Made by a program: the position numbers and the translations under genes. Positions 1 through 11,537 of a stretch of DNA of 64,000 nucleotides are shown here, piece by piece. Position 1 is the stretch's first letter. Every line of letters begins with the position of its first letter. Under the pieces are notes generated by a model, which saw nothing but the letters and a program-made list of their open reading frames with translations, was not told where the DNA came from and did no database searches. Origin of the DNA: Trachythela sp. YZ-2020 (Eukaryota; Cnidaria; Anthozoa; Malacalcyonacea; Clavulariidae); contig JADLSH010000213.1 of the NCBI GenBank assembly GCA_016169945.1, forward strand, positions 434,001-498,000, written 5' to 3'.

Positions 1-2380
1 ATAAAGTGTCAAATTGTAAAACAAATGAATATATTTATATACCGATATATAGTTTCTGACTTTCTGTGTAATCATCTTTAAAGTTGAATAAGAAACCTAT
101 TAGTAAACTAAAAATTGTAGATAAACGGCGGCAAAGTAGCCAGAAATAAATTTAAAACTGTAGAAAAACAAACGGCAGCGGTTCAAAAATGTTAAGAAAA
201 GCCATTAGCACTGGTAGTAAGTTTAAATAAATTAACGCGAGGAATAAATTAAAACACTTAAGAAATGATGACGTCATGGGCGGAGCAGCGCTCCGCGCCC
301 GAACCCCTTCTTCCTACTACTAGGTCTTTCGAGGGGAGGGAAAGTCCCTGGCGTCGGCCCGTCACGTGACATAAACACCCAGATATAGTGGGTGTTTTAA
401 AATTTTAATTATACTTAAATTTTGCATAAATTTCCTAATATGCATAATTATACTTAATTTTGCATAATATTGTTTTTAGTTCGTTCCAGATTTCTTTGAA
501 GTTGAAGTCTTGTAAGCTCTCATAATCTTTTCCAAATAAAACTGATCCTTTTGAACGCCTGCATAATTTATCGCAAGACTTCCTTATATCTTTACAGATC
601 AGCTTTTAAATTGAATTGACAACAGTCGGACAGTGTTCTGCAAGAATACCTGCCAGTACAGTAGCATATCTAGTGTTAGACGCTCCAAGGAGGCTCCCTA
701 CAGTTATAGTACAGTTTGAAACACGATCTATATAGATCAGACGTCACACTCGCGTGGAATCTTCGTGACCCGGTAAAATTTTGAAACAAGCCACGGCAAG
801 TTATTTTCGAGACTTATCTGCGAAGAAACCACAACTTTTTCATTATAATCGTAAATCTTTGAAATTCAAACAGTACGTATGTTCTTAACCAGTTTCTAAG
901 CTTTCTTTTAGTATGTTTTTTACTTATTTATGTTCAGTATTATCTTTTATAATGTTCAAAATCTTCGACTTGTTGCAGACTAAAAATGCTAAAATGATAT
1001 TTTACACTCTTGTCAAAGCACTCTAGAACTGTCGAAGTAACATAATTATTTAAAGTAATCAAAAGTTTAAAAACTACTGCATACAACCGCAGTACAGACA
1101 GTTAGGACTTACGAGTTGTCTTATGAAAAAGTGGACTTGTTTGAATGTTTTGAATGGTTTTCATACCGTTTTCAACAATAAAAACAAATTTAAGAGACGT
1201 TGGATTAATTCAATGCGAAAACCACCGACAAACCAGATCAGAAAAAAGACCACCAACAAACAATCTTGGGTCCAACAAACCAAGGGTAACGAAAACGAAG
1301 AGAATTTTGCTCGAAATTGTACATAATTTCGAAAAAAACAGCCTGTTTTACAGCCAGCGAGTGCCTCAAACACGCGCCCGCAAACACTATATCGTGATCG
1401 GCCAGCATTACTTTTAGGCTTTTCGCGAGCAGAAAATGGCATTTTGAGGTTCGTTTTTCTCGTTCGTTTCTCCGGTGACCATATCTCAAAATTTGACTAC
1501 GTATTCAACGTACTAAGTTCTATTAAATCCTTAAATTTAAAAAAAATCGCCAGTGTAGTTTTCGTGAAACTAAATTTTGGCTTTTAAAAAAAAACTACAC
1601 TGGCGATTTTCAAAAAAATTTCTGAGAAAACTCAGAATCTCATAATAATTTACTTTCTGCAAAAAACGAGTAGGTCACCGACCTTATTTTTCCGCTATCA
1701 TACCTTCTTTGGCTAAAACTACCAAGATAAATGATGACGTCATGTCGCCATGGCAACGTCAAGAGTAAAAAACTTGTGTTGACATTATTGCTTAAGGTGG
1801 CTCGCTACAGTTTTGTATTATTTCGTATAAAATGAAAAATTAAGGATATAGAAAATAGATTTTGGGCAATTGTGCTTTGTAGGAATAAATGTATCTGAAA
1901 TAAATAAAACTGAAAGGGTTTGTCTAAAAAATTTTAAAATAAACACCGTTATCATAACAGCCGTGACGTTGAAAATAATGATATTTCGATTTAAAAGTAA
2001 TTAACTCCACTTGAAAATGTGGTGTGACCCCATTTTATTTCATAAACGTTTCCACTTACCAAAAGAAGTGTTTATAAATTTAAAAATTCGCAAAAAAAAA
2101 AATTTTAATTTAATAAAATGTGTTTTTGTTATGTGTATCAATTCTCATTTTTAAATTTTACAAGAACGCGAAACACCAGCTAATTCAGTATCAAAAATTT
2201 ATTAGAAAGCAAGTAAGGTCTACAATTTGAATACTCACTGAAAGCCGTAATACATTTGGGTGAACGTCTGACTTACCGCCAACTAAACGACAGTTATGAT
2301 ACTTTGAAGTTTAGAACGTAATGTGGTTTACTGTATTTAAGACCACGGCTAATTATTTTCTAATAATATTTTCAAATTAC
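1..2380. other. AT-rich stretch without a supported gene
   Basis: Only short unsupported open frames are present. A GC-rich patch around 270-360 contains one half of an inverted repeat described separately. A short hairpin lies at 1543-1611, where ATCGCCAGTGTAG is repeated in inverse as CTACACTGGCGAT. I see no coding signal. Confidence 0.5.
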
Positions 2381-3235
2381 AATCTATGCTACTAATTTCA
2401 TACAGTAATACAAGCACGAGATAGAAAGACACATAATACGAAGAATAAAAGGCTTGCAAAATTTGAGTTTTCTAAACACATAGCCTTCAAGAGCTTTCAA
2501 TTCAAAACACTGATATCTAATGGAAACTGTAGGAGCCTCCTTGAGCCGCTTCCAGCGTATTATTAAACGAACACCCAGCTTCTGAAGATTGTTTAGGCAA
2601 AATATTAACAGCTTGCCTATTTCCACTTTGACTTTGTGTGTTTGAGGATGCTTCAGTTTCGACGGTCACGTCAGCCTCGGTTGTTGTTATTGTTGTAAAC
2701 AATTCCTTTGCCGAACTTAATTGTGACTGATTTATTTCATGAGCGCGCTTCGAAGGCTGTTGTGTTGGCGACTGTAACATGCATCTTTTAACAGAGAATT
2801 CATCGGGAGGTTTTCCTGCAAAGATTGAGCTTTAACAATGAAATCTTCCATCTTATTTATGAACGCGACGCACTGCCTACATAGCACTTTCGAGTAGCCA
2901 TCGTCTTCAGAAACTTCTACACCGCACAGTTTCTTTATCTTCACACAAAGATTTATTGATGTATCAGCTTTGCTAAATAAGCGTACCATATGACGCGTGT
3001 CTTGACAACCACCACATAGTCTACAAACTGGGTTTCTAGTTGTAATTTTAGTCGGTGTGACTTTGTCACCCCTTTGTCCGCCATCATGAATATGCATATT
3101 AAATAAAATTCAAATTTGGATAAATTAATCTCAAAGTTGCATAAATTTTCAAAATTCACAAGCCAATCATAAGACAGAATTCACCAGCCGACGCCAGGGC
3201 CTTTTCCCCTCCACCCCCCTCGAAAAGCCCTGGAA
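321..3235. mobile_element. Possible transposon bounded by imperfect inverted repeats
   Basis: The sequence near 325-356 (TTTCGAGGGG ... CCCTGGCGTCGGC) recurs as its reverse complement near 3186-3223, with a few mismatches and small length changes. The two copies face each other about 2.9 kb apart and enclose a broken zinc-finger gene. That layout fits a decayed DNA transposon or a captured gene. No clear target-site duplication was found, so the outer limits are approximate and the family is unknown. Confidence 0.3.
2517..3097 (-). pseudogene. ZAD-like zinc-finger domain protein, frameshifted
   Basis: Reading leftward from a start at 3097, the first part (to about 2800) has a C-x2-C pair near residue 25 (CRLCGG) and a second pair (LCRQC) about 50 residues later, separated by hydrophobic and basic segments. 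This spacing resembles the ZAD domain, a zinc-binding dimerisation module of nuclear DNA-binding proteins. The natural continuation (VKRCMLQSPTQQPSKRAHE, then a Ser/Thr/Gln-rich tail ending at 2517) is in another frame, so a one- or two-base indel lies near 2800. No C2H2 fingers follow. It sits between inverted repeats and may belong to a transposon. The domain call is moderately sure; the target is unknown. Confidence 0.5.
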
Positions 3236-3975
3236 TCGAGGTTGCACGTAGTTAAGTCGGTTGTATAAAAATGTAGTTGGCGTAAACTGCTGTTAAAACG
3301 TAGCTAAAGTTAACTGTGCCTAAGGGTATCGTTAACTTTCCAAAACGTAGTTAAAATGGTCCGGTGTTTTAGGAGTGATCAACTTTAATCAGTAAGATAA
3401 TATTAAAAGCAACGCTTACCAAGGGTTTTCAATCACCATCTTCCCTAGTAACTAAAGGTTTCTCTGATCCTCGTGACCTTTTAAAACGCTATTATTTTGG
3501 TCTTTTCGGCGAATGCGGAATATTTTTTTTGCATAGAAAGATTATAAACGATGACGAGGGGCGCTATAACAAAGATAAACAAAGATGTGATTTTAACCAG
3601 AGGTCCAGTTTTATGGTAAATACGCTTTTTCGTTGTCTTATCGGTCTTTATGTCTTGTTTTTTTATATTTTTCAATATTTTGAATCAAAATACCGCCATT
3701 TCTAGTAAATAGGAGTCCGCAGTCGTGTTCAAAATGCTTGTCAGCGGTCGCTAATCAATCCTTACTTCATGTTATTTTATGTTTAATCACCACACACGAA
3801 CCCCACGCGCAGTTAACTGTGTGATTAGTTAACTATAAGCATTTCCTGTTTTGTTATGTTGAATATCGCTGTTGTTTACAAATAGATTGTTAAATATGGC
3901 TGGTAAATATTCTGTGTTGTGGTAACGAAACATTAATAAGAGAGTTAAATAATCATTGATTTTAGGAAGAATTAG

Positions 3976-4512
3976 CTATAGTATTTTCAAATTTTGAAAA
4001 ATTGGATCAGTGTGATCAAAATTCGATTTAAATGACATTAAATGGAAATTTTTTTGCATACTTCTTAACTTCTGAATTCGCTTTGTGTAAGTATTTCCCC
4101 AGACTAAATTGCCATATGTCAAATATGGATAGACTAAAACATAATACACTAGTTTTAAAGTGTTCAAATTTACATAATGTCGAATTCGGGCTATTATTCC
4201 AGCGGACTTAGTAATCTTTTTTGAGACTGAATCTATGTGATTTTTCCATGTTAAGTGTTTGTCGATGATAACCCTAGGAAATGTTGTACTTTTAACTTGA
4301 TCAATAGGTTTGTTGTTTATTGATATTGTTACATTATGATTTATTTTTTTCTGAGGGTATTTCAATAATATAGATTTAGTTTTTTCAATATTTATTGATA
4401 ATATATTTAGAATTAACCAGTCAGATATTTTGTGTATTTCTATTTGCATGATATTATTTAGTGTTTTAAGGCAAGTATGACTATGATATATGTTTGTAGC
4501 TATCATCAGCAA
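3976..4512 (-). pseudogene. LINE reverse transcriptase, C-terminal part
   Basis: The 178-residue frame holds the thumb and connection region typical of CR1/Jockey reverse transcriptases: ISDWLILNILSINIEKTK, then a 'HLTWKNHIDSVSKKI' segment and 'LVYPYLTYGNLVWGNT'. The catalytic FADD box lies just upstream at about 4500-4520 but is in a different frame, because four extra bases appear to follow the two Asp codons. Further upstream to 4731 the palm domain is badly decayed. The enzyme would copy its own RNA at a nicked target, but this copy cannot. Confidence 0.7.
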
Positions 4513-4730
4513 ATGATATCATTGAAACTATTTGACCACATTTTTCAATATCATTTGTCATAGTAGAAATAGCAGTGGACCTAAGATAGATTCTTGAGGA
4601 ACACCGCTTGTGCTTTTCGCTTCAACCGAATGGATTTGGTTTTACTTTACAATCTGTTTTCTGTTCTCTAAGTAGTTTTCAAACAATTTAAGTACCATTC
4701 CTCGTATTCCATGGTACTCACGTCTTTTAA

Positions 4731-4943
4731 TCAGAATCTCATGATTAATTGTGTCAAATGGTTTCGATAATTTACATTTCTATTTGCGAGCTGAGGCCCA
4801 AAATTCACAAAGTATTTGTTAAATTCGTTTCCTATATTCTTTGGCTCTTCAATAACATTTCCCGAAGTGCTAGGATTTATAAAGCGTTTTGGTAACTCTC
4901 TTACTTTTGACCTTTTATTGAGTATTTCATTTAGAGTTTCCAA
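4731..4943 (-). pseudogene. LINE ORF2 linker fragment
   Basis: The fragment (LNEILNKRSKVRELPKRF ... GNEFNKYFVNFGPQLA) matches the segment between endonuclease and reverse transcriptase in CR1/Jockey ORF2 proteins, where 'IANEFNKFFVNIGP'-like sequence is usual. The frame is broken on both sides. It is part of the 3976-7693 element. Confidence 0.55.
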
Positions 4944-5098
4944 ATCATTTTCGAGTTGTTTTTGTATTGAAAAAGTTTTTCTTCATAAAAGCTTTTCTTC
5001 GTACTTTTAATTACATGGTTAAGCTTGTTTTTGTATTTTTTATAGTTATTTTCATTCTTCTTATTAGGTTTTGTTAAATATTTCTTATATAGTCTGTT

Positions 5099-5523
5099 TC
5101 ACAGTCACGGTCAAGGAAGCTCGCACACGCTGGTTCTAAATCAAGGGACTGTATCTATCGGGTTTTCTTTCCTATTTTTCTTTATTTCAAATTGCGTTAT
5201 ATATGTATATACATCAATCTAACAATCTGTATCAATCTCGACACCTGTTAATCCGAGTCGATCTACTGGTCAATACAATCTTCAATACAATATCAATCTA
5301 TGCCTACATGTACAATTTACAACTCCTTTCATAATACAGAGTTGAATCACGCAATCAGAAGTTTCCGTGCTTGGCTGCCAAAGCGTTGATAAGTTTATCT
5401 ATACGCCAATTCATAATTATGTTTTTGGCACAAACAACTAAATTGTGCACGCAACCATCTACATACCTTACATATTTTCATAATTAACTATTTTGCGCTA
5501 TCATGCAGCATAACTTCCGCGAC
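5099..5523. mobile_element. 425-bp insertion with 8-bp target duplication (AGTCTGTT)
   Basis: AGTCTGTT occurs at 5091-5098 and again at 5524-5531. Outside these copies the minus-strand LINE reading frame continues sensibly (NRSPWMTKGILTSVKK on one side, LYKKYLTKPNKKNE on the other). The intervening 425 bp therefore inserted later. An 8-bp duplication fits hAT-like elements, but the ends show no convincing terminal inverted repeat and no coding potential, so the class is open. Confidence 0.6.
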
Positions 5524-5812
5524 AGTCTGTTATTTTTTTAACTGAAGTTAAAATACCTTTTGTCATCCAGGGACTTCTATTTTTGTCAATATCTCTTTTT
5601 ACTCTCTAATTTCTGAATGAGAAACTTGAGATATAAACTGACAAGAGAGATGTCGAAAAGTAAGTAAAAGCATCATGTGGATTGTTTTTACTAGAAAGCA
5701 TATTGGTCCAAGATATATTTTTTATAGAATTGACAAACGATTCAATATTTCTTTGGTTAATTTCTCTTCTTGTATAGTCAATTTGGTTCTATCTTCTCTA
5801 CTGAAATTCATG

Positions 5813-6421
5813 TTACACATATATTGCATTTATACTGGAGTAAGTTTGATCGACGTTGTTGGTAAAGATGCTACCAATTAGTGTTGCGGTGTGCGCAGTG
5901 ATCCTTGTTGGTTTCGTAATTAATGGATAAAAAGAAGATGTAAACAGATGTTCAGTGAAAGTATTTGCATAATCACAAGACTCTGATTTGAGTAGGTCGA
6001 TATTAAAATCACCCATTAAATACCAAATTTTGTTTTCCTTGTCAATTGTGTCCAATAGATTTTGAATTTGATCCAAAAATAGTTCAATGTTAGTACTATT
6101 TGGCGGCCTGCATATTACTCCTGCTATTACGTTTTTACCATTAGGCATTTCAATTTCTACGAATACTGTTTCAATTACATCTTCTATATTAATATTGAAA
6201 TTATTGCGGGTTTTATATTGCAATTCATTTGAGATATATACACCAACTCCGCCGCCTCGTCTATTTGTTCGATTTATACTTATAAATTTATATCCGTCAA
6301 GTTCGAAATCATTTTTGTTAAATTTATTTAACCATATTTCTATTATACCAATTATTATCATTTCGTCTCCAAGCGTGTTAAGTGAGTTTTTAAAAGTGTC
6401 AAATTTGTTTGCAAATTTCAA
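5813..6421 (-). pseudogene. LINE ORF2 APE-type endonuclease domain
   Basis: The 202-residue frame contains endonuclease/exonuclease/phosphatase-fold landmarks: IIGIIEIWL in place of the usual SETWL box, NRRGGGVGVYIS, GVICRPPNS, MGDFNIDLL and LIGSIFTN. In the family this domain nicks target DNA to prime reverse transcription. The usual catalytic Glu and Asp boxes are recognisable, but the frame is cut from the upstream Cys-rich region near 6425 and ends before the SDH motif. Confidence 0.7.
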
Positions 6422-6432
6422 TGCTTCTCAAA

Positions 6433-6732
6433 TTAAGATGTAACAGTGATAGATATTTGCTCATTTTTGAGTCCTAAACTGCTATTGTTTTCACTTAAAG
6501 CTACATTGCCATTATATTGGAAAGGATTGAATTTTAATTGATTTAATCTATCCATATCATCTTGGCTTAAATTGATAATCGGATTAATGCTCTCAGTGTA
6601 ATCTTGTGTTAGTGACCGGAACGGCAAAGTTTTATCTAGACATTGTTGACAGATTTCATTATCTGCATTGTTTGATTCTGCGTCAAATGATTTCACGTAC
6701 GAAGTTTCGGCATGAAAGCATTTGTTACACAT
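6433..6732 (-). pseudogene. LINE ORF2 N-terminal Cys-rich segment
   Basis: The 99-residue frame begins with two C-x2-C pairs (CNKC and CQQC) about 30 residues apart and continues with an acidic, Asn-rich stretch. It lies directly upstream of the endonuclease frame and is separated from it by a single frameshift, so it is probably the start of ORF2 and may bind zinc. No independent function can be assigned. Confidence 0.5.
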
Positions 6733-7055
6733 CAGATATTTATAAGATCCTTAGAAAAGGTTTTTTCACTAATGTTAGCCATGTTTAGATCATTCTATAT
6801 CAAGTGATACTTGTAACTAATAAGAGTATATTTAACCTAAAAAAATTGAGATCACTATTTTAATTATGTATGGGGACGGAATCCATTCCCTTCTGTAATA
6901 AGTTTGTCCCTCACCAGCTGTCCAGCTTAGCTCTTTTCCCGCTTCTTTTGCTTTTTTGAGTTCAGGATATAACTAGTTTCTTCTCTCGATTATTTCTTGA
7001 GGGAACAGTTACGAAACGCTAATTTCCGTATCTTTCAAACGTCTGGCGTTGCGGA

Positions 7056-7693
7056 TTATTTCTCCTGGTGGTAATTGAACTTGGCTACAATTGGCCGGAG
7101 CTTCGAATTACCTTCTCTCTTTCTTCCCAAACGGTGTGATCTGTCGATTTTAATCTTGGATTTTGCTTCCTTCATTCCGAATTTACTTTGCAACAACGAT
7201 AAAATGACATCCGTCGTGTTCTCATGTTTGTTTTCAGGTATATTATAAAAAATAAGATTGTCCCTCATTGACCTTGCTTTAAGGTCAACGAGACTATCGT
7301 TCATTGACGCACATTGCTGTAATGCTGTTTTACCTTCACTAGTCTCTTCTTCATGTCTTTGGACTCTGTTTTTGTCGTTTCACTATCTTTCTTTAAGTCG
7401 GTGATTTCTGTTTGAGCAAAATCAACTGACGATTTTATTTCTTTCAATTCATCTTCAATAGATTTCACCTTTGTTTCAATGGTGTCTAATTTCTCCAGCT
7501 TTGTCATGATAAGTTGGAACATATCATGAATTGGGCTTATATCGATAGGTTCATCTTCGTTTTTCTTGTTTACCTTCATCGGTGTGCCGGTACATTTCGG
7601 AATTTTGCTTTTGACTACTTTCGTGGGCGTATTTAAGGTCGAATTATTTAGTGATTGCGCACTGCGCATTGTGGCGTGTTTACTTGTCGTCAT
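7056..7693 (-). pseudogene. LINE ORF1-like nucleic-acid-binding protein
   Basis: The upstream half (7693-7301) is Lys/Glu-rich with heptad-like spacing (KLEKLDTIETKVKSIEDELK ...), which suggests a coiled coil. The downstream half (7304-7056) begins DLKARSMRDNLIFYNIPE, the signature of the RRM-like domain of L1-type ORF1 chaperones, followed by IDRSHRLGRKREGNSKLRPIVAKF. The halves overlap in different frames at about 7301, so one frameshift is present. In the family this protein trimerises and coats the element RNA. Confidence 0.7.
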
Positions 7694-7734
7694 TCTTGTA
7701 AATTAATTTCAGAAATGCACTAAACAATGCAAGC

Positions 7735-8325
7735 TGGATAAACTATGCTATGCTATGGTCACTTTACTCACTTTTTTGTGACACAGTGATTTTAGAAGTC
7801 TAAAACGACTGAGATTGTTTTAGTTTTTGTCACTGGTTATATATAGCATACATTACATGTCGAAATCAACAACGCGTTCATCTATAAATTTGTTGATAAA
7901 TTAATAGCACTATTAGATATAGTGTGTTTGAATAAATTTGGATAAACAATAAAGTCTAGATTGAAGAGGAAGATCATGCTGTACGCAAAATTTAAGCAAA
8001 TTTAACTTTTTCCATAGCGCCAATGACTTAACGCACCGTAGAGCGTCTTGTTTATTTATAATTATAGACACTTACCGCCTTACAGGACAACAATATCAGG
8101 AAAACAGTCGCAAGATGTGTCCACCAGAAATTCATGATATCTACCTCTTGGTAAAGACTCTGAGGAGAGATCAATCGGGAATGGCAAGAAGCGAGACAAG
8201 CAGTGTTTTTATAAACTTTGGTTAGCCTTAAATGCCAGTCGTCCTCCCGGCTTTTGGCTACTTGCCACCTAAGATAAATTAACGTTTCTAATTGGTCGTA
8301 AATTACGTAATTAGGTTAAAGCGCT
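7735..8325. other. Non-coding spacer
   Basis: The stretch upstream of the LINE ORF1 probably includes the element's 5' untranslated region. A short repeat, CTATGCTATGCTATGG, lies at about 7744. I see no gene or clear element boundary. Confidence 0.35.
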
Positions 8326-8500
8326 TTGTTTTCACCATTGCACGAGTTGCAATTTGATAGCTTCGAAGAAAGATTCGAAACAAGTGTAAAGGCTGTTCTG
8401 CCAAAGCTTGGTTTCACAGAGTTGAAACCAGAACAAAAGCGGGCATTGTTTCATTTGATTTCTGGAAAAGATGTTTCCAGAAATTATTCAATATTCACCT
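8326..8500 (+). pseudogene. RecQ-like helicase exon fragment
   Basis: The frame reads FEERFETSVKAVLPKLGF, then TELKPEQKRALFHLISGKDV. This matches the start of RecQ-family helicases, where the Q-motif region ends in 'GKDVFVxxPTGxGKS'. The match stops after GKDV and the following sequence (SRNYSIFTY) is unrelated, so the Walker A box is absent. It is probably a captured or abandoned exon; a splice site after GKDV is not obvious. The remainder of the frame to 8544 is not similar. Confidence 0.4.
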
Positions 8501-8939
8501 ATACATGTTTTGAGTATTTTAATGCAAAAATGAACAAACTATAAGAAGTTAACATTAACAATTTAACATTGCTATCATTTCAGTAATATAGTAGCAATAT
8601 CACAGTTTTCGCCTTCTTCGGAAAACGTGGGATTAAAATCGCTCATGTTTACATATCGTTAATTTAAAATATTCAAAATTTATTTTCCACACAAATGACG
8701 TAATATTAATGAAATACTTCATGTTACCATGCTACGTTCATCTAAGGGATTTTACGGATATCTGGGGAAATTTTGCGATTTTTTTTGCGCAATCTAAGGA
8801 ATTCTTAAATTCAGTTGTGAGAGCACTGATCGAGAGAACATACGGATAAACATTTTTAAAAGATTTACGGATAAAGATTTTGTTATTCATCAAAAATGAT
8901 TTTTAATACTCGAGCTATTGGAAAAACATACCGATAATC

Positions 8940-9520
8940 AGCGTCTTCAAAACAAGATAAACGAGAGGGAGTCGAATGGCTGAAAAAAGGACACTTTTGA
9001 AGTGTTTTAAACGGGTAAGTGTCTATTTTTCATATTTTAGTTTGTGGATTCGCAAAAGCGTATGTCACTCTGTGAGGTTATTATAATATCGATTAAACCT
9101 AAAAGGTATTTTAGCAAGTTTAAATTTGAATTTTGAAGAAACAACGCAATGTCAACAACTTCATTTTAAATATAAATTTAAAAATATATACTGTAAAAAA
9201 ACAGTTGAAGTTTTCTAAAAAATTTTTCCGTTTTTGTGAAATGTCTAAGGTTAAATTTTCCAACAACCAAAGCTAAAAGAGTACGTAATAACATATCTAC
9301 TTTATATAGTGGGGCAATTTATAATTTTATAGTTAAAAGTACAAATATTTATATTACTCTTTTATCATTTTGTACCAAAAGTAAGAAAATTGTATGTTGC
9401 TATGGTTACAATGATTGACCGAATACTTCATGTTACAATAAATTTTGGGAAGTATTCCTGAGTTCGAATAGGCGAGGGGATTCTGCATGAGTGTATTTCT
9501 AGTATAAAAACATTTACGGC
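8940..9520 (-). repeat. Dispersed repeat copy shared with 26.4-26.65, 32.09-32.56 and 63.7-64 kb
   Basis: Read in reverse, this stretch matches the sequence flanking the giant palindrome on both sides: CCCCTCGCC near 9470, the TACTTCATGTTACAATAA patch near 9430, the 'ATATAAAGT' segment near 9300, and TTTTAAACGGGTAAGTGTC near 9010. It is an uninterrupted but diverged copy, so it gives an independent view of the palindrome's insertion site. TTTTAAACGG|GTAAGTGTC looks like an exon end with a splice donor, so the family may once have been coding. Confidence 0.6.
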
Positions 9521-9639
9521 TAAATATAGCGCTCGTGAACACAAAATAATAACATTTTGAGTCGCGACATATTTCTTAGTAATTTGTATTAAAAAATCGA
9601 CACTTAATGTAAGGCACGTAAATTTTTCTTCATAGTTTA

Positions 9640-10170
9640 TGTACAAAATTTTGTGCACGGTAGATGAAAAATCCGAAAGCACCAATGCACCATCGAATTC
9701 TACTTGAAAGTCTCTATAAAGATGCCATAGTCGGTCCTTTTCAATAAAAATCCTAACTCCGTACGTAATAGGACGTCAAAATCCTTATCAAACGATTTCT
9801 CATATAAGCCGAGAGAAAATTTTCTACACGGCAGATGAAAAATCTGAAAACACCGTCAAATTCCCCATAAAAATCTGCATCTTTTTCATATGAAGCACGT
9901 TTGTTCATTTTAAATTAAAAAAATTTCATCGCAGGTTTCACGCGCTGGCTGACAATAGAAATCGACACTGGCTGAGGCAGGCAAATTTTTCTACGTAGTC
10001 TATGCACAAAATTTTGTGCACGGTAGATAAAAAATCCGAAAGCATCATCGCATTCTACTTGAAATTCTCTTTCAAGATGCCATAGTAGGCCCTGTTCAAT
10101 AAAAATCCTAACTCCGTAATAGAGTAATAGGACGTCAAAATCCCTATCAAACAATTTTTCACAAACCGAT
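9640..10170. repeat. Direct repeat pair, about 160 bp, spacing about 365 bp
   Basis: The sequence starting TTTTGTGCACGGTAGAT and running through AATAGGACGTCAAAATCC occurs at about 9650-9805 and again at about 10010-10160. A degraded third copy begins near 9824 (ACACGGCAGATGAAAAATC). The copies differ by substitutions and small indels. No coding potential was found. The unit may be an old satellite monomer or a duplicated transposon fragment. Confidence 0.6.
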
Positions 10171-10790
10171 TTCCGAATAACATATAAAATTCCGCTACTT
10201 TTTCATACTAAACACTGTCTACCATTAATATTTAAATTCAAGGTTAAGTCGCAGATTTTGTGCGCTGCATGGCTGACAATAGATACATTCCATGACTTCG
10301 TTTAATAACTAATAAAGCTCAGATACGCGTAGAACTGGTCACTCGTGTATTATTTTATGTAAAGGTAGGGGTTGATGAAGTTGGCCACATGTTTGTTATT
10401 GTAAGGAATCTCAACCTAAATAATTTTTGCGATTCAAAATTTGTTGTTGCAAAACGTATGTATCACCCCGTGAAAGGGAGTATTTAAGAAATGTGATATA
10501 TTTGACAACGCCAAAGTGATGATTATCTATAGTAGATTGGCGTGCAGAATTTGGCTACTTGACCAACCTACCCCGGTGACCCATGAAATGCCTGCGGATG
10601 AGGCTTGATTATCTACTGGCAACGGAATTCGTACTGGCTAATGCCTAACTGCCATACATTTTTGAGATATTGCTGGAAATTAATACTGGGATTACTTCTC
10701 AAAAGAGATTGGTAATAGTCAATAGGCCTATACCTAATGGAGCTTTGGCGCAAATAATAATAATTTTAAAACGTAATTTACGAATCAATA
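10170..10790. other. Non-coding spacer
   Basis: No convincing frame, hairpin or repeat boundary is visible. The right side probably runs into the 3' untranslated region of the neighbouring minus-strand LINE. Confidence 0.35.
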
Positions 10791-10899
10791 AAATATCTTA
10801 ATTAATACTTAATTACATGTTTAATAGAATGTTTAGGTAAAATCTAATTAATTAAGAATCTAGTATATAAACTGATAGCTATGTTATTAAGTATTTTAT

Positions 10900-11488
10900 T
10901 TAGTTAAGCTTAAACGCTTGTTTAAAAAAATCGGTTTTCAGTTTAGATTTAAAAATATCAAGGTTTGAGCATGTCCTCAGCTCTAACGGCAGACTGTTCC
11001 AAAGCATTGATGCTGAGATTGCGAAATATCTTGCCCCATATGATTGAAGGTTAAAACTTCTTGTTTTAATACGAAAGCAGATGAAGAGCGAAGAGTTCTC
11101 GAGGGAGTATAGCATTCGATCATTTCTGTCAAGTACCGTGGTGCAAGGCCATTTAAGACAGCAGGAGTAGTTTCACTCGATGTTCAACAGGTAACGAATG
11201 CAAACTGATTAACACTGGCGTGGTATGATCATACTTGCGGGATTGGGTTACAAGTCGAGCAGCAGCATTCTGCACATATTGTAACTTTTGTAGTTGGTGC
11301 TTGGCGACCCCATAGAGCAAAGAGTTGCAGTAGTCCAGTTTTGAACTGATAAAAGCATGAAGAAGAATTTCTGTAGATTTCGTGGTAAGGAATTTCCTTA
11401 TTCTTGAAATATTCCTCAAGTGATAGAAAGCACTTTTGCAAACAGAGTTAATTTGTGGCGACATAGTCACAGTTTTATCAAAGACCAC
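10900..11488 (-). pseudogene. CR1/L2 LINE reverse transcriptase, thumb and C-terminal tail
   Basis: Residues such as KSAFYHLRNISRIRKFLT, SSKLDYCNSLLYGV and LQKLQYVQNAAARLV are the standard thumb-region landmarks of CR1/L2 polymerases. They are followed by ISASMLWNSLPLELRTCSNL and FKSKLKTDFFKQAF near the end. The two parts lie in different frames (11488-11153 and 11115-10900). There is no separate function outside ORF2. Confidence 0.75.
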
Positions 11489-11537
11489 GCCATATTCCTT
11501 GCCTTGTCTGTGGGAGTAATAACATCACATCCAAAAT

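Larger units (their letters stand above)
3976..7693 (-). mobile_element. Degenerate CR1/Jockey-type LINE retrotransposon
   Basis: Minus-strand blocks appear in LINE order: an ORF1-like protein (7693 to 7056), a Cys-rich ORF2 start (6732-6433), an APE-type endonuclease (6421-5813), a linker (about 5590-4731) and the C-terminal part of a reverse transcriptase (4512-3976). Stops and frameshifts separate the blocks, so it is dead. A 425-bp insertion with an 8-bp target duplication splits the linker at 5099-5523. The 5' and 3' limits are not sharply visible; the given span is the coding extent. Confidence 0.75.
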
